From Bacillus salacetis (GTDB lineage: Bacteria; Bacillota; Bacilli; Bacillales; Bacillaceae_B): a DNA stretch of 64,000 nt. Positions 1 to 7,515 of the stretch are shown here, piece by piece. The stretch lies in assembly GCF_003581585.1 (NCBI RefSeq), contig NZ_QXIR01000018.1, positions 1 to 64,000 of the forward strand, written 5' to 3'. Each line of letters opens with the position of its first letter. Position 1 is the stretch's first letter. The position numbers were made by a program, and so were the translations under genes. The notes under the pieces are model-generated. The model worked only from the letters and a program-made list of their open reading frames with translations. It ran no database searches and was not told the DNA's origin.

Positions 1-14
1 TCTTTAACCTTCTT

Positions 15-64
15 GACGGATTGGCTTATGACCCCGAGGGGCTGGGCGCTGGAGCTGGATTGAT
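15..64 (-). repeat. Fragment of a dispersed GC-rich intergenic repeat
   Basis: The minus strand reads TCCAGCTCCAGCGCCCAGCC and continues with CCTCGGGGTCATAAG. A related stretch with the same CCAGC-CCAGCG-CAGC-CCTCG spacing occurs on the plus strand at 55091-55135. It is much more GC-rich than its surroundings and has no convincing reading frame. I recall similar GC-rich intergenic repeats in other Bacillus genomes, but that is memory rather than a search. Confidence 0.45.
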
Positions 65-69
65 AAAAA

Positions 70-112
70 GCGGAAGCGGACGTCCAGCACCTTATGGATT
101 GGGTGCTTCCGC
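70..112 (-). terminator. Hairpin with minus-strand T-run
   Basis: GCGGAAGC at 70-77 pairs with GCTTCCGC at 105-112, and AGCACC pairs with GGTGCT inside the stem. The left arm carries an extra palindromic bulge, GGACGTCC. On the minus strand the hairpin is followed by CTTTTTATC, so it resembles a terminator for leftward transcription. No leftward gene is seen feeding into it, and it may be part of the adjacent repeat. Confidence 0.4.
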
Positions 113-259
113 AGGAAATAAGGAACATGAAGAGCAAACTGTTTCTTTTAATCCTCGGGCAGAATGGGGGTTTTTGTATTTCTATACTGATTGATACAAT
201 TTGCATTACAAATAGATACACTATACTATCGGATATCAAATAAGATCTGGGTGACTAGA

Positions 260-2494
260 ATGAATAATTTTTCCAACAGGCCATTCGGCGTTTCATCTCA
301 GGTGACGCCAAATGCAGCGGTTTACCATCGTGAAGATCAGTTTAAACAAGACGGAGAAAGTGAGGATGATTCCTACTTCCTGCTGCTTGAACGAGAGGGG
401 ATTTGTTTGAATGATGCTCAAATGAAAGCGGTCCGGCATACCCAAGGACCCTGCTTGACGTTAGCGGGGGCAGGTTCAGGAAAGACATCCGTGCTTGTTT
501 CGCGGACAGGCTACCTTCTTCAAGTGAAGGGGATTTCCCCCGATAACATACTGCTTCTGACCTTTTCAAAAAAAGCTGCGATGGAAATGAAACACAGGGT
601 CGCGGTGCTTCCGGGGGTAGACCATAAGGAAGTGAACAGAATCCAAGCCGGCACTTTCCACTCCTTTTTTCTGTACATATTAAGGAGCAGGGGATTCAAA
701 CAAGATATACTTGGCAATGAGCGTTTCAAGCACATCCAGCTAAAGCAGATACAAAGGAAGTTAGGGATCCAGGAACCGTATCAGCCTGAAACACTGCTCT
801 CAACCCTGTCCAATCTAAAGATGAATATGAAAACCCTTGAGGACCTTCCACAAAAAACAACGGGAGACAAAGAAATCAAAAAGATCTTACTTATGTTCGA
901 GGAATGGAAGGAACGTAATGAGAAAATGGATTTTGATGATATTCTGGTCAAAGCCCATGAACTGCTTACACAGGACCACCGGCTTCTCAATGCTCTTCAG
1001 AATAGATTCCTTCATGTTATGGTGGATGAATTCCAGGACACCAACCGGCTTCAATATGAATTGATCAAACTGATTTCTCATCGTTCAAGGAATTTATTCG
1101 TTGTGGGAGACGATGATCAGACGATCTATTCTTTTAACGGGGCAGACCATTCATTCATCCTGGACTTTGATAAAGAGTATCCGGATGCAATCGTCATTAC
1201 CTTGGACATCAATTACCGCTCGAACAGCTATATTGTCGGTCTGGGAAATCAAGTCATAAGCAGAAACAGGCATAGACGCAAGAAAACCCTCAAGGTGGTA
1301 AAAGAGAAGCCGGCCAAGCCGCAGTACAGCCGGCCCTCCAATTCTGATGAGGAAGCAGAATGGATTGTGGCAAAAGCCAAAGACCTGGTTTCAAACGGGA
1401 AGATGGAATACAAGGATATTGCGATACTGCATCGGACGGCAAGCAGCAGCAGGGCCATCTTTGAAAAAATGGTCATGGACGAAATTCCCTTCTTCTCATA
1501 TAATCTCGGAGACCAGCATTTCTATGATCATTGGGTCGTCAAACCTTTGATTGACCATTTGAGACTTTCACTCGTCCCAAGGAATTTCGCAGCGATAGAA
1601 GGTATACTCGGAACTCTTTTCATCAACAGGGCAGCAGGGATGAAGTTCATTTTCAGCCATGAGGAATCGTCGAGGAAAAAGTATCCGTTGATTCATCTGT
1701 CAAAGATGGAGCAACTTCATGAATTTCAGAGAGAAAAGGTGAAGGACAGGGTCAGGATGATCAAGAATCTCTCAGCTGAACCTCCCGCAGCTGCCATCAA
1801 ACAAATGAGAAAGGATTACTATGATCATTATATGGATACCAATGAACAAGTATCTGTAACTGAACATAAGGAAGTCATTAAAGAAACTTTATCGGAGCTT
1901 GAGGCTTCTGCAGCGAGATTTCAATCGATTTCCGCTTTCATTTCGTTTATAGACAGCATCACTGAAAAACATGAGAAAATGCAGCAGGAGGATCATAAAT
2001 CCAACGCTGATGCCATTTCTCTCATGACGATCCATCGTGCGAAAGGCCTTGAGTTTCCTGCAGTGTTTGTGATCGGTGCCAGCGAGGGGAACCTTCCCCA
2101 TACCTCAGCACTTAATGCAGACAAGCTGGAGGACAAAATTCATCTGGATACCCGTAACAAAAATATACTTGCTATTGAAGAAGAGAGAAGGCTAATGTAT
2201 GTTGCTATAACCCGAGCTAAAGAAGCTCTTTTCATAAGTTCCCCAGCCTTCTATCAGGGCGAAAAGAGAGACATTTCACGGTTTTTGACCGATGCATTTT
2301 ACGAAGAACCAGCCAAGAAAGAAGTAGCAGCAAATAAAGCACTGCCAAAAATCAAGGTCGCTGCCTGGATATGCAGCAATGAGGGCTGTATAGCCTGGTC
2401 AAGAATCACAGAGAAGGAACAAAACCTGAAAAGGAAAATCTGTCCTCTGTGTGAAACCAGAATGGCCAAAGGAGAAAAGCTGGTAAGTGGATGA
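260..2494 (+). CDS. yjcD: UvrD/PcrA-like superfamily 1 DNA helicase (YjcD-like)
   Basis: This is a 744-residue ATP-dependent SF1 helicase. The Walker A motif AGAGSGKT lies at residues 69-76. It is followed by the Walker B box VDEFQDT, GDDDQTIYSFNGAD (motif III), TIHRAKGLEFPAVFV (motif V) and a MYVAITRAKEAL motif VI. The C-terminus carries CSNEGC and CPLC, a possible zinc ribbon, which fits YjcD better than PcrA. The frame is open from a TTG at 191, but the ATG at 260 has a weak GGGTGA ribosome site and begins a plausible N-terminus. The protein probably acts on DNA in the cytoplasm. Its exact pathway (repair or recombination) is not shown by context, and it appears monocistronic. Confidence 0.85.
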   Translation: MNNFSNRPFGVSSQVTPNAAVYHREDQFKQDGESEDDSYFLLLEREGICLNDAQMKAVRHTQGPCLTLAGAGSGKTSVLVSRTGYLLQVKGISPDNILLLTFSKKAAMEMKHRVAVLPGVDHKEVNRIQAGTFHSFFLYILRSRGFKQDILGNERFKHIQLKQIQRKLGIQEPYQPETLLSTLSNLKMNMKTLEDLPQKTTGDKEIKKILLMFEEWKERNEKMDFDDILVKAHELLTQDHRLLNALQNRFLHVMVDEFQDTNRLQYELIKLISHRSRNLFVVGDDDQTIYSFNGADHSFILDFDKEYPDAIVITLDINYRSNSYIVGLGNQVISRNRHRRKKTLKVVKEKPAKPQYSRPSNSDEEAEWIVAKAKDLVSNGKMEYKDIAILHRTASSSRAIFEKMVMDEIPFFSYNLGDQHFYDHWVVKPLIDHLRLSLVPRNFAAIEGILGTLFINRAAGMKFIFSHEESSRKKYPLIHLSKMEQLHEFQREKVKDRVRMIKNLSAEPPAAAIKQMRKDYYDHYMDTNEQVSVTEHKEVIKETLSELEASAARFQSISAFISFIDSITEKHEKMQQEDHKSNADAISLMTIHRAKGLEFPAVFVIGASEGNLPHTSALNADKLEDKIHLDTRNKNILAIEEERRLMYVAITRAKEALFISSPAFYQGEKRDISRFLTDAFYEEPAKKEVAANKALPKIKVAAWICSNEGCIAWSRITEKEQNLKRKICPLCETRMAKGEKLVSG

Positions 2495-2529
2495 GCAGAC
2501 TTTTGGAAGCAGCACAATTTCTATACAGT

Positions 2530-2565
2530 CAAAACGACAGTGTCTCATGAGACACTGTCGTTTTG
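2530..2565. terminator. 36-bp perfect palindrome, bidirectional terminator
   Basis: The palindrome is centred between 2547 and 2548, with arms AAAACGACAGTGTCTCAT and its complement and essentially no loop. The flanking A and T runs let it terminate the helicase gene on the plus strand and the small membrane protein on the minus strand. It contains the stop codon of the latter. Confidence 0.75.
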
Positions 2566-2709
2566 GTCTTCTGCCGGCGTCTCTTCTTCAGGGACAGGGT
2601 CAATGGAAGAACTATCCGGAATATTCAGCGTACTTTTAAGGAAATAAACGAAAAAACCGCCAATGAATAACAGAACAAAAGCAAATCCGAGTACAACGAA
2701 TAAATCCAT
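2545..2709 (-). CDS. Small single-pass membrane protein, 54 aa
   Basis: A strong GGAGGGAGGAG ribosome site lies 7 bases before the ATG. Residues 2-25 (starting MDLFVVLGFAFVLLF) form one hydrophobic membrane helix. An acidic, Pro/Ser-rich tail follows, containing PVPEEETPAEDQ. The stop codon sits inside the large palindrome at 2530-2565. I do not recognise the family. Size, ribosome site and helix-plus-acidic-tail architecture support a real gene convergent with the helicase. Confidence 0.7.
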   Translation of the reverse strand: MDLFVVLGFAFVLLFIGGFFVYFLKSTLNIPDSSSIDPVPEEETPAEDQNDSVS

Positions 2710-2828
2710 TGGTTTCTCCTCCCTCCAAAAGCTCTTACATTGCTAACTTATGATGAGAAACAAACTTATAGACCTTTAGAAGGATTCAGTAGAATCGGAC
2801 CATTTTTAGAAAAAACAAACAAAAATTA

Positions 2829-2869
2829 GAACATATGTTCTTGTTTATGTTAAAATAGTTCTATAGTAT
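2829..2869 (+). promoter_or_regulatory. LexA-type SOS box overlapping a SigA-like promoter
   Basis: GAACATATGTTC at 2829-2840 is a perfect dyad matching the core of the Bacillus LexA (DinR) operator, GAAC-N4-GTTC. It directly abuts a -35-like TTGTTT (2841-2846), which is spaced 17 bp from a -10-like TAGTAT (2864-2869). The layout predicts LexA repression of the holin-like toxin downstream and induction by DNA damage. Confidence 0.55.
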
Positions 2870-2923
2870 ACATGCCAGCAGGCAGCGGCTGCTCCCTTTG
2901 TTGAGGGGAGGTGAGTCTCTTTA

Positions 2924-3013
2924 ATGATAGAAACAGCTGATGCTCTACAAATCATGATTGCCTTCGGAACATTGACAGTAGCGATCATCGCGGTCACACA
3001 AAAAAAGAAGTAA
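2924..3013 (+). CDS. Holin-like type I toxin peptide (Hol-Tox/Fst-like), 29 aa
   Basis: This short peptide has a GGGGAGGTGAG ribosome site. It starts MIETADALQIMIAFGTLTVA, continues with IIAV, and ends TQKKK: a short acidic N-terminus, one hydrophobic membrane helix and a basic tail. That architecture, with the MIAFG motif, is typical of putative holin-like toxins encoded by type I toxin-antitoxin loci in Firmicutes. Such peptides act by inserting in the cytoplasmic membrane. Its 3' end overlaps a convergent antisense RNA (3000-3147), and a LexA-type box lies at its promoter. It is too short for routine gene callers. Function is inferred from architecture and context. Confidence 0.6.
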   Translation: MIETADALQIMIAFGTLTVAIIAVTQKKK

Positions 3014-3147
3014 CCACCCGCCGGCTCTCAACCTTGGGAGGTTACTTCAGTATCTAACTATATACTATGCTGCTGCTTCCTGCAGTGTATGCTTGCATGA
3101 GGGTTCCGGTGGCAGCCGGGGCCCTCATGCCAACATTTATTCTTATA
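3000..3147 (-). ncRNA. Candidate antisense RNA antitoxin
   Basis: On the minus strand a TATAAT (3159-3154) preceded by TTACTT at a 17-bp spacing forms a promoter-like pair. Transcription would begin near 3147. The predicted RNA runs through a hairpin (3095-3130) and ends at a second hairpin, AAGTAACC/GGTTACTT (3008-3047), followed on that strand by CTTTTTTT, a good Rho-independent terminator. The RNA would be about 150 nt and complementary to the toxin's stop region and 3' UTR, as in TxpA/RatA- or Fst-type loci. Ends are predicted only. Confidence 0.5.
3095..3130 (+). terminator. Hairpin in the toxin 3' region
   Basis: GCATGAGGG (3095-3103) pairs with CCCTCATGC (3122-3130), with CCGG/CCGG pairing inside. 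It could end the toxin mRNA or form the 5' stem-loop of the opposing antisense RNA. The plus-strand T tract after it is weak. Confidence 0.45.
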
Positions 3148-3219
3148 GTAATAATTATACCCAATATCTCATCATGAAGTAAAGGAACTTGAGAGATGAA
3201 ATACATAAAAATTCAAGTT

Positions 3220-3840
3220 TTACCTGTCGATCAGGACTGCTCTTACAGGACACCCGTCAGCCCCTTCGATGGATAAAGGGAAGGAGGCTAGTTCATAAAT
3301 CTTCTCCTCGACGCCATCCAGGTCGATTCCTTCAAGGATGCCGATTCCGTTGCGCTGTAGTGAATGGTGGGCTGGCAGCTCCTTGCTGTCCAGTGGGTCT
3401 ACGGATGGAACATCGACCCCGATAAGCTTAATGCCCTTTTGTTTGAGGAGGGGGCCTATATTTTCCCGGAGATAGGTGATTTCATCAGGGAAAACACTTT
3501 TATCCATCCAGCTGCCGGTGCGTATCAGAAGCTTGGTGGCGCCTTTAAAATCGAGTCCGTCCAGTTCCTCCGCCCCGATCGATTCTTTTCCGGAGATTTC
3601 AACCACCAGTGCCCTTCCAAAGAAGTTCTCCAGCGGAAGCTCCGCCACTTTCCTGCCATTGTCATCAAAGTGGAACGGAGCATCTATATGTGTACCTGTA
3701 TGGGCACTGAACCTTACATTCCCAACATTCACTGATCCGGTTTCACTCTTGGACCAGTTCAATGAAAAAGAAAACGGCGTATCACCGGGCCAGACAGGTG
3801 TGCTATTATTAAGTCGTTGAGAGATATCTATCAATTTCAT
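3220..3840 (-). CDS. kynB: Kynurenine formamidase (arylformamidase)
   Basis: This 206-residue protein would hydrolyse N-formylkynurenine to kynurenine and formate in tryptophan catabolism. It has the cyclase/KynB signature HTGTHIDAPFHF, with metal-binding candidates His47, His51, Asp53 and His57, and a typical MKLIDISQRL N-terminus followed by PVWPGD. The AGGAGG ribosome site lies in the 12-base gap after kynU, so the two genes form an operon. No tryptophan 2,3-dioxygenase (kynA) adjoins it. Confidence 0.9.
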   Translation of the reverse strand: MKLIDISQRLNNSTPVWPGDTPFSFSLNWSKSETGSVNVGNVRFSAHTGTHIDAPFHFDDNGRKVAELPLENFFGRALVVEISGKESIGAEELDGLDFKGATKLLIRTGSWMDKSVFPDEITYLRENIGPLLKQKGIKLIGVDVPSVDPLDSKELPAHHSLQRNGIGILEGIDLDGVEEKIYELASFPLSIEGADGCPVRAVLIDR

Positions 3841-3852
3841 CTACAATCCTCC

Positions 3853-5130
3853 TTAGGCTACAACATTTCGGCCTTTCTCAAACTGTTTGTATTGTTCTTC
3901 TTCCATAATGGTTTTAAGAATTTGTACGGTATCCCAAACATCCTGAAAAGAGGTATACAAAGCGACCGGTGCCAGTCTTATTACATTAGGCGCACGGAAA
4001 TCCGGTATGACGCCATTTTTCTTAAGTGCTTTGCAAATGCGCGCAGCTTCTTCATGCTGCAAGCATACATGCCCGCCGCGTGAATGGTCTACTGCTGGAT
4101 TAGAAATCGTGAAACCGAACTCAGCCAAGCTGACCTCTATGAGATGCATCATATAATTGGTGAGCTTCAAAGATTTCGCCCGTATGTTTTCTATACCGGC
4201 TTCTTCAAAAATCTCAAGTGATCCGAGAAGAGGTGCCAGACTGAAAATATGGGGGGTCCCAATTTGGAAGGCTCCGGCTGTATCCGCATGTGTCATTGTA
4301 TGTTCCATATCAAACTGCTTTTCTTTCTTCGAACCGAACCAGCCTGCGAGGCCGGGCTTTCTTCCCAGGTGTCTTTCATGGACGAAAAGCCCGCCGACAC
4401 CCCCGGGACCGCTGTTTAAATATTTATAGTTGCACCAGACAGCGAAATCGACATCCCAATTGTGAAGGTGGTGCGGAATGGCACCGATGGAGTGGGCCAA
4501 ATCAAATCCAATGATGATGCCCCTTTTATGTGCCTCTTCTGTCAAAAGCTTCATATCCAGAAGCTGCCCGGAACGGTAGAGAACGGAAGGAAGAAGAATC
4601 AGTGCAACATCATCAGCCATAGCAGCGATGATATCTTCTTCCCTGAGCGTAAGGCCATCCCTGCTTTTGACTTGAACCAGATCAGTTGCCGGGTCATACC
4701 CCTTCAATTCAAGCTGGCTTTTTACAGCATAGATATCAGATGGGAACGTTAACTCATCCGCCAGTATCTTCGTCTTTTTTCCATCAGGTTTATAAAACGA
4801 AGAAATCATCTGATGAAGATTGGTTGTAATCGATCCGGTCACAATGGTTTCCCGTACTTTGGAGCCTATAAGCGGAGCCGTCATCTTCCCGAGTTTTTCA
4901 GAGTAATAGAACCACGGCTCACGGCCATCCATCCAGCCGTCTATTCCGTGCTGCTTCCAATCTTCCAAAGAAGTCAACAGGGAGTTCTCGGCCCTCTTTG
5001 AAAGCAGTCCGAGGGAATTGCCGTCCATATAATACCAGCCGTCCCTTATGTAAAATTCATTCTTGAAATGTGAAAGTGCATCTAACTTATCCTGCTCCGC
5101 TGCATAATCCTCTTTTACGCTGTAATCCAT
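3853..5130 (-). CDS. kynU: Kynureninase
   Basis: This 425-residue PLP-dependent enzyme cleaves kynurenine to anthranilate and alanine. It is full length for the family. The cofactor lysine is Lys236 in [12 protein letters not shown], and the PLP-ring aspartate is probably Asp210 in GFDLAHS. It is the first gene of a kynU-kynB operon. The region upstream, shared with the divergent DUF1284 gene, is occupied by a 196-bp MITE copy (5159-5354), so the promoter must lie in the 28 bases before the start, in the element or beyond it. Confidence 0.92.
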   Translation of the reverse strand: MDYSVKEDYAAEQDKLDALSHFKNEFYIRDGWYYMDGNSLGLLSKRAENSLLTSLEDWKQHGIDGWMDGREPWFYYSEKLGKMTAPLIGSKVRETIVTGSITTNLHQMISSFYKPDGKKTKILADELTFPSDIYAVKSQLELKGYDPATDLVQVKSRDGLTLREEDIIAAMADDVALILLPSVLYRSGQLLDMKLLTEEAHKRGIIIGFDLAHSIGAIPHHLHNWDVDFAVWCNYKYLNSGPGGVGGLFVHERHLGRKPGLAGWFGSKKEKQFDMEHTMTHADTAGAFQIGTPHIFSLAPLLGSLEIFEEAGIENIRAKSLKLTNYMMHLIEVSLAEFGFTISNPAVDHSRGGHVCLQHEEAARICKALKKNGVIPDFRAPNVIRLAPVALYTSFQDVWDTVQILKTIMEEEQYKQFEKGRNVVA

Positions 5131-5158
5131 GTCTACCCCGCCTTTAATAGTTTTATAT

Positions 5159-5354
5159 GGCTCTTTTCGTGAATTTTGTGCTATTCAATATTCAATATAA
5201 AATACAAATAATATCCTGGTAAATCGTCGTCAAAACTCCGGTGAGCAGGAAATAAAAAAGCTGCTCGTTCTTTTTCGAGAGTATAACCTTTAAGTACAGG
5301 GGAAAAACCCGGCACCCGGGATTTTTCCGAAAGCAATAATATATTAAAACAGCC
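5159..5354 (+). mobile_element. MITE-like element, copy A (full length, 196 bp)
   Basis: The left end is GGCTCTTTTCGTGAATTTTG. The right end, read inward, is related (GGCTGTTTTA...), giving imperfect terminal inverted repeats. Perfect 8-bp target duplications TTTTATAT flank it (5151-5158 and 5355-5362). The inner inverted repeat GGGAAAAACC/GGGATTTTTCC is present. It fills the intergenic space between kynU and the DUF1284 gene. Confidence 0.85.
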
Positions 5355-5478
5355 TTTTATATAGATAAATGTTAAAGCAAATTGAGGGAATAGTAAAATT
5401 ATTTAAGCGGTCAAATAGGAATTTGCCTTCATGACATAGAACTAGGGAAGAAGAATAGTGTCAGGAAGGGGGATCCCG

Positions 5479-5907
5479 GTGGCAAGATTGTTGAGGGGAC
5501 ATCATCTGTTATGTGTACATGGCTTTAAAGGGATGGGGTACAGTCCTTCTTTTGTTGAAAAAATGAGAGAAATTGTTGCAGATATCAGAGATGCAGAAAA
5601 GGACTTTGACATCAGAGTAGTCGCAGGGTTCGATGAAGCCTGTTCGGCCTGTCCGCATAAAGGAGAAACCTTGTGCACCGGAAGTCTCAAGTCCAATAAT
5701 AAAGTAATGGGATTGGACAGCCGCACAATTGGTCATCTTGGCTTGAAGCCAGGAGGTGTTTATAAGAAGTCGTCCTTGGTGAAACTTACAGTTGAAACAG
5801 TGGAGCCGGATGACCTTGATCATATCTGTGAAGGCTGCTCCTGGCTTGAATATAGGGTCTGCAAAGAAGGAATCGCCGGCCTGAAAGAGAATTACCAGAA
5901 AAACTGA
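5479..5907 (+). CDS. DUF1284 domain protein
   Basis: This 142-residue cytoplasmic protein has the conserved DUF1284 N-terminus LRGHHLLCVHGFKGMGYS and further cysteines in ACSACPHKGETLC and CEGCSW. That arrangement suggests metal or iron-sulfur binding. The frame opens at 5458, but the GTG at 5479 follows an AGGAAGGGGG ribosome site by 7 bases and begins right before the conserved region. Function is unknown, and it stands alone, divergent from kynU. Confidence 0.75.
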   Translation: MARLLRGHHLLCVHGFKGMGYSPSFVEKMREIVADIRDAEKDFDIRVVAGFDEACSACPHKGETLCTGSLKSNNKVMGLDSRTIGHLGLKPGGVYKKSSLVKLTVETVEPDDLDHICEGCSWLEYRVCKEGIAGLKENYQKN

Positions 5908-6115
5908 GGCAGAAGTTTGTCTCGGTTTTTTATTATTCTTTCTTCAGATACTAAGGGAAAGACAAAGCAAGAGATGGTGCAGACGGAGAGTGCCTCACTT
6001 CTAAAAGGTATTAAAGAACAAACGACCGGCAACAACTCTTTGGTATGAAAAAAATCCTAAACCGTGAACATCCGTCATAAGATAGGGCATGTACTTATTT
6101 CGGAGGTTGAAAAAT

Positions 6116-7438
6116 ATGAAGTTATTCATTCGGGGAATATCCTTTTTGATAATTACAGCATTTTTCGGGGAGTGCCTGGAGTTTGTCATCAATATGATTT
6201 TGGCAAGGGAGCTTGGAGAGCATGGCATGGGCATCTATATGTCAATTCTGCCTTCCATCTTCTTGATCGCAATCATCGCCAGTCTGGAGCTTCCTGTTTC
6301 TCTATCGAAATTCATAGCGGAAAAAGAGGTTGTTTATCACCGGAATATCCTTTCCCAGGTATGGAAACTGACAATTGTTTTTACTTGTATTTTCCTTCTT
6401 GCAGCGACAGCCCTTTATTCTGTTTTCCCTTTTTTGGCTGAATATCACCCGGGTGTTCGATGGCTCACTTTGCTGCTTATCCCGATTATATCGTTTTCTT
6501 CCATTGCAAGAGGATACTTTATGGGGGTTCATCACATGGGGAAGATTGCAGCCGCAAATTTCTTAAGGAAAATTGCCCAGTTGATTCTCCTGGTTATCGT
6601 TTATCAGTTATTTTCATTTGAAGTCAATATAGCCATCATCATTGCATTATGTACATTCATCGCCAGTGAAGGAGTGGTCTTCCTTTATTTCATGCAGGCA
6701 TATGTTCTGTCTGTCAGGAGCTTCAAGAAAACCTCCTCAAAGCCTGCAGATAAGACCGAGGTGGGAAGGGCATTACTGTCTGTATCATTTCCTACCACAG
6801 TTTTGCGCATATTCCATGCTGTCACTCATGCAATCCAGCCGTTTTTGATTAAAGCGGCTCTCCTGCATGCAGGAATGACCGAAATATCCGCAACAGAACA
6901 TTTCGGAGTGCTTGCCGGGATTGCCCTTACCATTGGATTCTTCCCTGCCTTCATCGCCCACTCGCTGTTAATCGCCCTTATACCGATTGTGTCCGAAAAG
7001 GTTTCAAAGAATGATATTAAAGGTATACACTCTATACTTAGACAGGTAGTTTGGATAACATTGGGGTATGGTACCCCGGCTGTTTTGGTTTTTTATTTTT
7101 GGGGAGAAGAATTGACGAATATATTTTTTCATTCAACTTCCGCTTCCTATTATCTGAAGTTACTCTGGCCCTATTTTTTCTTCCACTTTTTCGTAATGCC
7201 TCTGCAGGCATTCATGATCGGGTTTGGATTGATTAAGGACGCTTTGTACCATACTATTTGGGCAACGGTTGTTTCGTTCTCCCTAATCTATTTTCTGGGT
7301 TCACTTCCACAGTTCGGCATGGCTGGAGTTCTTATCGGTATGAATACAGGGGCTGTATTGCTGACACTGCTCCATTACAACACCGTATGCAGCCGTCTGG
7401 GGTTGACCTTCTGGTTTAAAAGCGCTGTCCGTATGTAG
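6116..7438 (+). CDS. ykvU: SpoVB-like polysaccharide/lipid flippase homologue
   Basis: This 440-residue multi-pass membrane protein belongs to the MVF/MATE-like flippase superfamily (MurJ, SpoVB, Wzx). About twelve hydrophobic segments are visible, and the N-terminal stretch ITAFFGECLEFVINMILARELGEHGMG is the part typical of SpoVB relatives. SpoVB proteins act in spore cortex or peptidoglycan precursor transport. The size and single-gene setting fit the paralogue YkvU rather than SpoVB itself. The CGGAGG ribosome site before the ATG at 6116 is better than that of the upstream ATG at 6089. Confidence 0.7.
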   Translation: MKLFIRGISFLIITAFFGECLEFVINMILARELGEHGMGIYMSILPSIFLIAIIASLELPVSLSKFIAEKEVVYHRNILSQVWKLTIVFTCIFLLAATALYSVFPFLAEYHPGVRWLTLLLIPIISFSSIARGYFMGVHHMGKIAAANFLRKIAQLILLVIVYQLFSFEVNIAIIIALCTFIASEGVVFLYFMQAYVLSVRSFKKTSSKPADKTEVGRALLSVSFPTTVLRIFHAVTHAIQPFLIKAALLHAGMTEISATEHFGVLAGIALTIGFFPAFIAHSLLIALIPIVSEKVSKNDIKGIHSILRQVVWITLGYGTPAVLVFYFWGEELTNIFFHSTSASYYLKLLWPYFFFHFFVMPLQAFMIGFGLIKDALYHTIWATVVSFSLIYFLGSLPQFGMAGVLIGMNTGAVLLTLLHYNTVCSRLGLTFWFKSAVRM

Positions 7439-7515
7439 AAGACAAGATCGGATACCCCGGAACTGATTCTAAGCAGATGAAGAAAAAATTCGGTCCTTAT
7501 TAAAGGAGATACTAA

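Noticed and set aside
1-196. Open frame reaching in from the left edge (FNLLDGLAYDPEG...)
   Set aside because: It crosses a GC-rich dispersed repeat and a large hairpin and has no recognisable protein pattern; treated as non-coding.
5159-5354. Treating the repeats as the known B. cereus bcr1 element
   Set aside because: The ends, inner structure and 8-bp duplications differ from bcr1 as I know it (about 155 bp with a different short duplication).
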